Assembly: GCA_037974335.1 (NCBI GenBank)
Contig: CM075760.1
Location: forward strand, 23,731,538-23,795,537
Source of the DNA: Prionace glauca
Taxonomy: Eukaryota > Chordata > Chondrichthyes > Carcharhiniformes > Carcharhinidae
Length of the DNA stretch: 64,000 nucleotides
Reading direction: 5' to 3'
In this document: positions 55,376-64,000 of the stretch, piece by piece
How positions within the stretch are numbered: position 1 is the first letter of the stretch
Layout: each line of letters opens with the position of its first letter
Made by a program: the position numbers and the translations under genes
The notes under the pieces: model-generated
The model's input: the letters and a program-made list of their open reading frames with translations, nothing else
Told to the model about the DNA's origin: nothing
Database searches by the model: none

Positions 55376-55518
55376 TGAACTGACTGGAAAGAGCTTTAAC
55401 CAGTTATTCGGCTTGAGAAAACATTGCAAAATATAAGGAAAAATCATACATTTGTTCAATGTTTGGACAAGACTTGAACTAATTATCCAACCTGGAGAGA
55501 CACAGGGACACTGGCACC

Positions 55519-56436
55519 ATGGAGAAATGGTGGAAATGTGAAGATTGTGGTAAAGGATTCAATTATCCATCCCTGCTGGAAAGCCATCAACGCAGTCACA
55601 CTGGGGAGAGGCCATTCACCTGTTCTATATGTGGGAAAGGATTTACTCAGTCATCCAACCTATCATTACACCAGCGAGTTCACACAGGGAAGAGGGCATT
55701 CACCTGCTCTGCGTGTGGGAAGGCTTTCAGTCAGTTATCTGGGCTTTCATCACATCAGCGAATTCACACTGAGGAGAAGCCATTCAGCTGCACTACCTGT
55801 GGAAAAAGGTTCAGGCATTCTTCAGCACTCACAGCACACCAACGCACTCACACTGGGGAGGGACTGTTCACCTGTCCTGAGTGTGGAAAGAGATTCACTC
55901 AGTCATCCAACTTCACATTACATCAGCGAGTTCACACTGGGGAGAGGCCTTTCACCTGCTCCATGTGTGGGGAAGGATTCACTGGGTCATCCCACCTGCT
56001 GTCACACCAGCGGATTCACACTCAAAAACCATTCAGCTGCACTTCCTGTGGAAAGAGTTTTAGACAGCTAACCTGTCTCATTGCACACCAACGGATTCAC
56101 ACTGGGGAGAGGCCATTTACTTGTTCCACGTGTGGGAAGGGATTCACACTTTTACCCACCCTGCTGAGACACCAACGAATTCACACTGAGGAGAAGCCAT
56201 TCAGCTGCACTGACTGTGGAAAGACTTTCAGGCAGTCATCCAATCTTGTTTTACACCAGCGAGTTCACACTGGAGAGAGGCCATTCATCTGCTCCATCTG
56301 TGGGAAAGGATTCAATCGGTCATCCAACCTCACTGCTCACCAGCGAGTTCACACTGGGCAGAGGCCATTCACTTGCTCCTTGCGTGGGGTTCGCAAAGCT
56401 TTTCAACCTGCTGGCTCACCAATGCACTCACACTAA
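55519..56436 (+). CDS. ZNF-11: C2H2 zinc-finger protein, 10 fingers, shifted C-terminus, headless
   Basis: 305 residues from ATG 55519 ([14 protein letters not shown]). Ten good fingers, several of the EEKPFSCT(T/S/D)CGK(R/T)FR type shared with ZNF-4. The linker between fingers 6 and 7 is HTQKPF, one residue short. In finger 11 a small deletion (near 56387) shifts the frame and replaces the last ~20 residues; in the other frame another finger follows, to a stop at 56514-56516. Conserved leader sequence begins only at 55376, where it meets the segmental duplicate. The family acceptor, head block and promoter are missing. Transcription, if any, must start from other sequence. Confidence 0.8.
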   Translation: MEKWWKCEDCGKGFNYPSLLESHQRSHTGERPFTCSICGKGFTQSSNLSLHQRVHTGKRAFTCSACGKAFSQLSGLSSHQRIHTEEKPFSCTTCGKRFRHSSALTAHQRTHTGEGLFTCPECGKRFTQSSNFTLHQRVHTGERPFTCSMCGEGFTGSSHLLSHQRIHTQKPFSCTSCGKSFRQLTCLIAHQRIHTGERPFTCSTCGKGFTLLPTLLRHQRIHTEEKPFSCTDCGKTFRQSSNLVLHQRVHTGERPFICSICGKGFNRSSNLTAHQRVHTGQRPFTCSLRGVRKAFQPAGSPMHSH

Positions 56437-56516
56437 GAGGCCATTTAACTGCTCTGTGTGTGGGAAGAGATTCAGTCAGTCACAATGGTTCCTGAGACAT
56501 CAGCAGGTTCAATAGT

Positions 56517-57529
56517 GACTGCAAGGGTTAGATTCTCCTGTTACTGCTGCTGTTTATCTTGTTTAGTATTGATACGTGGTTTTGTTCCTGCTGATATGAC
56601 TCACTGGAGTTTAATATTCTGGCGATCTCACTAATTTTCAGGGCTTCAGTGTCCATTTTTGACAACACTACAGCACTATCATCTGCACCATATCCTTTCC
56701 TTTTCCCCTCTGTACTCTATGAACGGCATAGTTTGTTGCTATAGTGCACCAGAAACAATGTTTTTCACAGTATCCCACTACATGCAACAATAAATTAAAT
56801 CAAATATTGATGACGTATTCTCTCAGTAACAATACCTTTTGTATTTTGTTGAATTTTGTTGCGTTTACTTCATTACATGGATAAGATAGTACAGATGCCA
56901 CATACAGTGTATATATTAAATCTTTTAACTTAGTATCTATATATAAAATATATCGTGTCAATTTATTTTGAATAAATCACCCTTACTCCATTTCCAAAAT
57001 GTGATTTCAAATTATTTGACACTTTGGGATTGAGGCCATACGTGTAACCCCTGGATGGTGAGTAGGGAGGAGGTGAACGTGCAGCTGTTACATCTGTTGC
57101 ATTTGCAGGAGAAGCTGTCTTGGGAAGTTTATAAGTTCTTTATTTTTAAAATAAACATAATGTGGAAAGGCTGTGACTCATGCGTGGTCTCAGTGTGTCG
57201 CTGCCTCAATGACATTCTGTTTTCACTGACTAGATAGTTCAAAGCTGCTGCTGACTGTATTCTCTCTTTGGAAAGCTGGATTGAAAGTGTAACGTTTGAT
57301 AGGATTTATATCAAATATAATATAGTTATATTAGCCCACCATCCAATAAAAACATGTTCTAATATTCTGTGTCAGTAACGTTCTAGATAAAAATAGTCAT
57401 TAAGGTCGATTAAACACATTCCACTTCGTTAAATGAAGTTAATGAGATGCTGGTGGTCTTTGGTTTCAGATTTTACTCATTTTATTGGAAACTGCTCATT
57501 TCATAAAGTATTTTTATATTTGGTAAATA
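56517..57529. other. ZNF-11 3' flank; SINE tail; otherwise nothing
   Basis: 56660-56805 resembles a second shark SINE (CACCAGAAACAATGTTTTTC, CAACAATAAATTAAATCAAA). 56806-57529 is AT-rich with no gene. Confidence 0.5.
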
Positions 57530-57862
57530 ACAAAACAAAGAACAACACAGCACGGGAAACAGGCCCTTCGGCCCAATGAGCCCACGCCGCCATCTTAACA
57601 ATGTGCTTTTCCTCCTCCACCCTTGACCCATGTCTCAGCTTATGTTACCCCCACTGGAGACCAGATTAAGCGGAGAATAATTTAGGGACAATTTGTTACA
57701 CCAATCAGCTTGAGAGCACATCTTTGGGGTGTGGGAGGAAACCGGAGCACCCGGAGGAAACCCACGCAACCACAGGGAGAATGCGCAAACTGCCACAGAC
57801 ATTGGCCCAAATCCATGTATCTGCACAGCAAACAGTGATAGTCACTGAGCTGTTGTGGTGCC
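57530..57862 (-). mobile_element. SINE-like element, partner of 55021-55348
   Basis: Both copies share CAGCACGGGAAACAGGCCC, then GAGGAAACCGGAGC and CACGCAACCACAGGGAGAAT, and end in CACTGAGCTGTTG. They form a composite SINE distinct at its left end from the main family. Confidence 0.75.
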
Positions 57863-58031
57863 CATCTGCTGGTCCAGTTTTAAGCGGACACAAACGATGT
57901 GAAGTACTAGGCTACTCTCGAAACATCCAAGAGCAGCCTACGCATGACCCACCATGTGTATGCCCCTTGTTAGACAACAACATGGTGCAGACGGTGGAGC
58001 AGGAAAAAGCTCACATGATTCTAATCTTCAT

Positions 58032-58418
58032 TGAACATAAGAACATAAGAAATAGGAGCAGGAGTAGGCCATCTAGCCCTTCGAGTCTGCCCCGCCATTC
58101 AATAAGATCATGGCTGATCTGTCGTGGCTCAGTTCCACATTCCTACCCTCTCCCCATAACCCTTAATCCCCTCTCTTATCAAAAACCCATCAACCCGCCT
58201 CTTCAAAATATTTAGCGAGGCAGCCTCCACCACTTCAACGGGCTGAGAATTCCAGAGATTCACCACCCTTTGAGTGAAGAAGTTCCTTCTCAATTCCGTT
58301 CTAAACCGCCCCCCTTTATCTTGAGGCTGTGCCCCCTAGTCCTATTATCCTTTCTGAATGGGAAGAGTCTCTCCACCTCTATCCGATCCATCCCATTCAT
58401 CATCTTATACGTCTCTCA
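58032..58418 (-). mobile_element. LINE-A 3' end, antisense
   Basis: Starts with CATAAGAACATAAGAAATAG (reverse of the TTCTTATG tail) and matches 52255 back to about 51875. It is the complete form of the LINE piece copied to 54676. Confidence 0.9.
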
Positions 58419-59230
58419 AAACCCATTGATAAACCTCACTACACAATCAGCTCTGACCAGGGCTTTCATATGTTGTCACTGAGCATTAAGCAGAAAGAGT
58501 GGAACGGCATGCAGGCCACACAGCCTAACCTGGCTTCAAATCCTGCTTGGGTGACTGTCTGTCATGCTCTCCCCATGTCTGTGTGGGTTTCCTTTGGGTG
58601 CTCTGGTTTCCTCTGACAGTCCAAAGATGTGTAGGTTAGATGGATTAGCCATGGTAGTGTGTGGGGTTGGAGGAATAGAGCAGAGGAAAGGGCCTGGGTG
58701 AGATACTCTGTCAGAGAGTCAATGCAGATTTGATAGGTCGAATAGCCTCTTCTGAACTGTAGGGATTCCATGATTCTATGAACAGTAGTTAAAATTTGAA
58801 TGTATCGCAACTTCCAATGTGTCATATGTGATTTGTGAGTGAGTTCACAGTACCTAGCTGTTAAATTCCTGAGCTGTCACTCAGGGTCTTTCCCCACACT
58901 GGCTGAAATACATGAAAAAGTGTCACTCAGCAGAGCGAGGAGATTTTATGTGTCACCAAGAGCTCCAAACAAGGCTCACATTATTATGGAATGCTTTAGT
59001 TCAGCCCCAGGGAGACAGCTCCTCCAAATATCACCCAGCCAGACAGCACATCAACAACCCTCCTTCCTCGTGAAGTTTGACAGCACAAAAAGAGGTCTTT
59101 TAGCCCATCGTGTCTGCACTGGCCATCGAACACCAATCGATTCCAATCCCATCATCCAGCACTTCACTTGGTGCAGGCAGTTATTGGTTCAGACGGTGGA
59201 GCAGGAAAAAACTCACGATTCTGCTCTTCA
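58419..59230 (+). mobile_element. SINE copy and flanking repeat
   Basis: 58500-58785 is a tRNA-derived SINE without its extreme head, ending AGGGATTCCATGATTCTATG, the same tail repeat used by CR1-like elements. 58786-59230 has no gene. Confidence 0.7.
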
Positions 59231-59239
59231 TTGCGTGGG

Positions 59240-59745
59240 AATTTACATCTGAAACTCATTGATAACTTCACTACACAATCAGCTCTAACCAGGGGTCAGA
59301 GCCCTGAGCAGGGCTTTTATATGTTGTCACTGAGCATCAAGCAGCAAAAAGAATGGAACAACAGTTACGCCACACAGCTCCGGGGATCCAGGTTCAAATT
59401 CAGCTTATGCTATAGCTTTTCAGGTGTTCATGAAAATGCGTCTTAAATGCCTGCTTGCACCATCCTGAAGTCTAAGAGGAGGTGAGAGAAACTGGAGTAA
59501 GATGTGAGTTTAGAGCTAGGACAAGGGGGAACCTTAAAAGAGATTTGCTGCCTCAAAGCACCAGTGACCCAGGTTCAATTCCTGGCTTGGGTCAGAGTTT
59601 GTGCAGAGTTTGCATGTTCTCCCCAGATCTGCATGTGTTTCCTCCGGGTGCTCCTGTTCCCTCCCACAGGCCAATGATGTACAGGTCAGCTTGATTGGCT
59701 ATGCTAAATTGCCCCTTGGCATCCCAAGATGTGTAGCTTAGGTGC
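59240..59745 (+). repeat. Third partial copy of the 58.4-kb repeat, then a SINE
   Basis: 59268-59365 matches 58436-58505 with an insertion (CACTACACAATCAGCTCT, TATGTTGTCACTGAGCAT). 59555-59745 is a diverged SINE (CCCAGGTTCAATTCCTGG, TTTCCTCCGGGTGCTCC). Confidence 0.65.
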
Positions 59746-59749
59746 AGTA

Positions 59750-60390
59750 GGCATTCAGTATGCTTGGTTTCATCGGTCAGAACATTGAATACAGGAGTTG
59801 GAATTTCTTGTTGAAGTTATACAAGACATTGGTAAGGCCACATTTGGAATATTGTGTGCCATTCTGGTCACCTTATTATAGACAGTGTATTATTAAACTA
59901 GAAAGAATGCAGAAAAGATTTATTAGGATGCTACCGGGACTTGATGGATTGAGTTATAAGGAGAGGCTGGATAGACTGGGGATTTTTCTCTGGAGCGTAG
60001 GAGGCTGAGGGATGATCTTATAGAGGTCTATAAAATAATGAGGGGCACAGAGCAGCTAGATAGTCAATACCTTTTCCCAAAGGTAGGGGAGTTTAAAACT
60101 ATAGTGCATAGGTTTAAGGTGAGAGGGGAGAGATACAGAAGTATCCAGGGGGCAATTTTTTCACACAGAGAGTGGTGAGCATCTGGAACAGGTTGTCAGA
60201 GGTAGTAGTAGAGGCGGGTACAATGTTGTCTTTGAAAAAGCATTTAGATAGTTACATGGGTAAGATGGGTATAGAAGGATATGGGCCAAATGCAGGCAAT
60301 TGGGATTAGTTTAGGGGTTTAAAAAAAAGGGCACCATGGACAAGTTGGGCCGAAGTGCCTGTTTCCATGTTGTAAACCTCTATGACTCGA
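59750..60390 (+). mobile_element. CR1-like LINE 3' part (fourth sub-family)
   Basis: Reads GFIGQNIEYRSWNFLLKLYK, then VRPHLEYCVPFWSPY and YKERLDRLGIF, then the 3' UTR. Frames are broken after 60008. It differs from LINE-A and LINE-D. Confidence 0.85.
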
Positions 60391-61394
60391 CGTGATGAAA
60401 TAGCTCATTTTGTTTTCTTTATTAACCACATATATGAATCAAACTATGAAGGGAGTAACCAGTCATGAAACAGATTATTGTACAATTGATGAACCTTGAT
60501 TAAGTTATAAATAATGAATCAATAATCATATTGGAAAGACTGGATTTTCATCCAAAACTTGTCAAGTTGAATTATTACATGTCTCTCTGTTTGTGTGAGA
60601 AACAGTAATTTCAGACAAACTGTTCTAATAATGAAGGATCTCTGATAAAGGTCCCGAGGAATGGTACATTATAATCTTTAGTTTGATCCAGTGGATAGCA
60701 AAATATTTCAAAATCAAGAGATTTTAGCTCTCTTGTATTCTTCTCTGATATACTGAGGCTGGGTGGTCAATGTGCCGAAGAATAAATTGGATGAACCCAA
60801 GCAGCAGCTTGAGCTAATTAACCGAGGAGAAGCTTGACTCTGACACAGGGTGCTGGCCACTCAGGGGTTAAAAGCCAGGGCTCTGTAATGATTTGTTGCT
60901 GGCTGATTACTGAAGACACTCACTCAAGGCAAGATTCACATGTCCATGTCAGCAAGTGGGACTGTATCTGAGACAAAGTTTTGAGAGCGGAATGCTGTGA
61001 CTGATTAACACCCAGATAAAGTTGCAAAAGTCATTGATTTGATTTATTATTGTCAATGTATTAACATACAGGGAAAAGTATTGTTTCTTGTGTGCCGTAC
61101 AGAGAAAGGGTACCTTACGTAGAGGAGAGGATGCAGAATACACTGTTACAGTCATAAGAGTTAGAATAAAGTTTTAGAAGTGTAGAACGAGTAGAAGATA
61201 GAATGAGAGGGTTTGCTGGGCACAGCTTGCAAGAAGTCGCCACACTTCAGCATCATCTTGGAAATTTCCCTGGATTGATATGCAAACCCCTTTCCTTTAA
61301 TAATAATTTTAATGTTAATTTAATGTTGTAAAACTTATAATCCAAAGAATCCTGTCCTGCCTTAATTAAGTCTTGTTTGAACATACATTTTCTT
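60391..61394. other. No gene; one SINE-like repeat
   Basis: 61035-61245 is a repeat of the type with TTTGATTTATTATTGTCAATG and AAAAGTATTGTTTCTTGTG. The rest is AT-rich and unclassified. Confidence 0.5.
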
Positions 61395-62585
61395 TCATGG
61401 AGTGTGGGTGTCACCGACTAGGCCAGTATTTTTATTGTCTATTCCTAATTATCCTTGAGGTGGTGGTGAGCTGCCCTTCCTGAACCGCTGCAGTCCCTGT
61501 GATTTGACGTACGCTCGCAGTGCTGATAGGGAAGGAATTTACTTAATCATTCTTAGATTGGGGTGACTGAGATTAGTTTTTTACTGATAAGAAAATCAGA
61601 GTACAATCAGATAACACACTGGGAAAGACATAAAAAGCTACTCTGGTGTGTTTTAATCAAGCTGATTTTGCATTTATCCAAAATATAACACTGCAGCCTA
61701 GTTCAAGGAGTTATTAACACCAGCAGAAACAAACTCCAACTGTCAGAACTGAAATATAGAACATTCACTGAACAGCAGGAGGCCATTCAGCCCATCATGT
61801 CTGTGCTGGCTGGAAAAGTATTGTCCAGTTTTGACCTACTTTGCAGCTCTTGATCTGTCCCTCTGTGTGCTGCAGAATCTGAACTGTGTATCTAAGTTCC
61901 TGTTTAATGTGATGAGGGTTTGTGCCTCTCCTATCCTTTCAGGCAGTGAGTTCCAGATCCCCATGACTCTCGGTGAAATGATTCCTTCACTAACCCTCCT
62001 AATCCTTCAATCTTTCATTCATTAGATTTGAAAATTGAACACATTGTAATGATATTAAAAACTTGCCAACTGGCTTCAGCTTTCTGCCACAAGATTTATT
62101 TGACATATACTTTTATAATTGATTAATCTGGTGACCAGAACTGTGCTCAGTTCTCTAGCTTGCTCTGATTAGCATTTTATAAATATAAACAGAATACGTT
62201 GGGTCTGGAGCATCTGTGTGGAGAAACAGAGTTAATCTTTTGGATCTAAATGTCCAGCCTCCTTCATGGATGTCTGGATGTTGACTCCAAATTCTCTCTG
62301 ATCCTCTGTAATTCTCAGCATCATCCCCTTTATTGTTCATTCCCTTGTCTTGTCTAATGTCCCAAATTCATTCTCCCTCACTGCTCCAGATCGAATTCCA
62401 TGTGCCATTTTTCTGCCCATCTGACCAGCCCACTGATATCTTCCTGCAGTCCACGGCTTTCTTCTGGATTGTTAAACACAAATACAATTGTTGTATCATC
62501 TGCAAACTGAATCATGAACCTTACATTTAAGTCTAAGTTATTGATATATACCACAAAACTGTGGAACCTCATTGGTAACCAGACA
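61395..62585 (-). mobile_element. Antisense LINE scraps downstream of ZNF-12
   Basis: 61395-61545 is an antisense Rex1-like tail. 61740-62035 is an antisense LINE tail (GGAGGCCATTCAGCCCATC, CAGGCAGTGAGTTCCAG). 62378-62572 on the minus strand keeps an RT piece (YINNLDLNVRFMIQFADDT), with an intact FADD. 61546-61739 and 62036-62329 show nothing I can name. Confidence 0.7.
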
Positions 62586-62589
62586 CCAT

Positions 62590-63738
62590 TCAGTCCTGGA
62601 TGTGATTAACAGCAGCAATAACAGCAGAATCCAACCCCTGCTGTCGTCTGTGAACTTGCTGATGTTTCAGCAGGTTGCTTGACTGAGCGAATCCCTTCCC
62701 ACACATGGAACAGTTGAACGGTCTTTCCCCAGTGTGAACTCGCTGGTGTTTCAGAAGATTCTGCTTACTTTTAAATCTCTTCTCACAATCAGAACATTCA
62801 AAAGGTCTCTGATCAGTGTGAACAAATTGGTGTGCAGTCAGGTGGGATGACTGAGTGAATCTCTTGCCGCACAGGAGGCAAGTGTAAGGTCTCTCTCCAG
62901 TGTGAACTCGCCGGTGTATCAGAAGGTCGGATGTGTCAATGAATTCCTGACAACACACAGGGCAGGTGAACGGCCTCTCCCCAGTGTGAACTCGACGGTG
63001 TCTCAGAAGGTGGGCTAATCGAGTGAATCCCTTCCCACAGAGAGAACAGGTGAATGGCCTCTCCCCAGTGTGAGTGTGCTGGTGTTTCAGAAGATCCTTT
63101 TTGCTTTTAAATGTTTTCTCACATTCAGAACAATTGATTGGTCTCTGATCAGTGTGAACAAATCGGTGTTTCAGGAGCTGCGATGAACAAGTGAATCCCT
63201 TTCCACACACGGGGCAGATGAACGGCCTCTCCCCAGTGTGAGTGCGTTGGTGAATCAATAAATCCTTTCTGCTTTTAAAGTTCTTCTCACAGTCAGAACA
63301 TTTAAATGGTCTCTGATCAGTGTGAACACTTTGGTGTGTCAGGAGGTGGGAAGACTGAGTGAATCCCTTCCCACACATGTTGCAGATGAACGGCCTCTCC
63401 CCAGTGTGAGTGCGTTGGTGAATCAATAAATCCTTTCTGCTTTTAAAGCTCTTCTCACAATCAGAACATTTAAATGGTCTCTGATCAGAGTGAACCTGGT
63501 GGTGATTCCGGAGGTTTGATAAGGCATTAAATCCCTTCCCACACTGAAGACAGGTGAATGGCCTCTCACCAGTATGGACGTGCTGGTGTGTGTACAGGCT
63601 GGATGCCTGAGTGAATCCCTTCCCACACACAGAGCAGGTGAATGGTCTCTCCCCAGTGTGAATACGTCGATGGGTTTCCAATTCAGATGGGTAATTGAAT
63701 CCCGTCCCACAGTCCGCACATTTCCATGGTTTCTCCAT
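62590..63738 (-). CDS. ZNF-12: C2H2 zinc-finger protein, 13 fingers
   Basis: 382 residues from ATG 63738 ([14 protein letters not shown]), the longest intact array here, with 13 fingers. Fingers 4-5, 6-7 and 8-9 are copies of a two-finger unit: [20 protein letters not shown] finger, then a TGERPF finger. The DQRP linker alternates with the canonical TGERP linker. The usual stop after the last HXVH is changed (TGA to CGA), adding a tail ending LDSAVIAAVNHIQD. A LINE tail is inserted just before the start codon, at 63739-63863; the original ATG context (GCACCATG) is still visible beyond it. The acceptor and promoter lie outside the window. All 13 fingers keep their zinc ligands. Likely functional. 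Confidence 0.92.
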   Translation of the reverse strand: MEKPWKCADCGTGFNYPSELETHRRIHTGERPFTCSVCGKGFTQASSLYTHQHVHTGERPFTCLQCGKGFNALSNLRNHHQVHSDQRPFKCSDCEKSFKSRKDLLIHQRTHTGERPFICNMCGKGFTQSSHLLTHQSVHTDQRPFKCSDCEKNFKSRKDLLIHQRTHTGERPFICPVCGKGFTCSSQLLKHRFVHTDQRPINCSECEKTFKSKKDLLKHQHTHTGERPFTCSLCGKGFTRLAHLLRHRRVHTGERPFTCPVCCQEFIDTSDLLIHRRVHTGERPYTCLLCGKRFTQSSHLTAHQFVHTDQRPFECSDCEKRFKSKQNLLKHQRVHTGERPFNCSMCGKGFAQSSNLLKHQQVHRRQQGLDSAVIAAVNHIQD

Positions 63739-63863
63739 TATTATTGACAGGCTATTGGGCGTAGGTGGAATGCAGATCTGAGCTCACTATCAGATCAGCC
63801 ATGATGTCATTAAATGGTGGAACTGGCCTGTGGGGCCGAATGGCCTATTGCTGCTCCTTGTTC
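63739..63863 (+). mobile_element. LINE tail inserted at the ZNF-12 start codon
   Basis: CAGATCAGCCATGATGTCAT, GGGGCCGAATGGCCTATTGC and CTGCTCCTTG are a CR1-like 3' end in + orientation. It separates the leader (63864-64000, with GCACCATG read on the minus strand) from [10 protein letters not shown] is present on both sides, as a short duplication would give. Confidence 0.82.
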
Positions 63864-64000
63864 ACATGGTGCAGGTGTCCTCATGACTTGCCAGGTTATA
63901 CAATCAGTTGAAACCAGGTTCACACAAAGAACGCGAGTACAGTGTCTAGCTGATGTAAATGTGTTTTTTTTCACACTGTGTAACTGGTTAAAGTTCTGTT
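63864..64000 (-). other. ZNF-12 leader (continues past the window)
   Basis: Minus strand carries the conserved leader: AACCTGGCAAGTCATGAGGA near 63890 and fossil-finger sequence to the window end. The acceptor is not reached. Confidence 0.7.

Noticed and set aside
5301-63738. KRAB, SCAN or BTB partner domains
   Set aside because: Searched by eye in leaders, heads and between genes; no matching frame was found. First exons may lie unrecognised, so absence is not proven.

Overview
This is a 64 kb piece of vertebrate chromosome. I think it comes from a cartilaginous fish, most likely a shark. The genes are intron-split, CpG-rich promoters and vertebrate-type retroposons are present, and the abundant tRNA-headed SINE and CR1-type LINE match repeats I associate with elasmobranch genomes. 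That species call is inference from remembered repeat families, not from a search.

The window is a C2H2 zinc-finger (ZNF) gene cluster. I see twelve finger-array coding exons (ZNF-1 to ZNF-12, my numbering), each lying in a single 3' exon. Most begin with the signature MEKPWKC and carry 5 to 13 fingers. They are ZNF-1 (5301-5909 -), ZNF-2 (14036-15124 +), ZNF-3 (20912-21890 -), ZNF-4 (22559-22981 -), ZNF-5 (25981-26897 +), ZNF-6 (30792-31376 -), ZNF-7 (33462-34136 +), ZNF-8 (40591-41433 +), ZNF-9 (45608-46534 -), ZNF-10 (49478-50323 +), ZNF-11 (55519-56436 +) and ZNF-12 (62590-63738 -). ZNF-7, 8, 9, 10 and 12 look whole. ZNF-1, 2 and 11 are open but cut short at the C-terminus. ZNF-3, 5 and 6 are frameshifted, and ZNF-4 has lost its ATG. 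No KRAB, SCAN or BTB domain is visible.

The genes fall into divergent (head-to-head) pairs around CpG-rich promoters: 1/2, 4/5, 6/7, 9/10, a lost partner with 8, and a lost partner with 11. Three of the promoters share a compact cassette of CCAAT box, GGAGGACC, GGTCCTCC, CCAAT box. Paralogous 5' leaders and 3' flanks of 1 to 1.7 kb, including an old LINE tail, travel with the genes. Gene-less copies of these flanks ('heads' at 7445-7940, 11500-11815 and 38685-38726; a 'tail' at 52920-54677) mark ZNF genes that have died. The finger types sort into at least five sub-families, which shows gene birth, finger duplication and loss inside one cluster. Family knowledge suggests the products are nuclear sequence-specific DNA-binding proteins; targets cannot be read from here.

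The rest is mostly repeats. Positions 1-2293 are a CACAGATACA(GA)n low-complexity array. A young CR1-type LINE has a long open reverse-transcriptase frame at 50684-52156 and near-identical copies at 2294-2567 and 15148-15613. Other CR1-like, Rex1-like and L2-like LINE tails, about ten copies of a tRNA-derived SINE, Penelope-like fragments with hammerhead-ribozyme-like cores, and a decayed tRNA-Val(CAC) copy fill most of the remainder. Several retroposons sit exactly at gene edges: after the last codon of ZNF-10, at the start codon of ZNF-12, and in place of the splice acceptor of ZNF-11.
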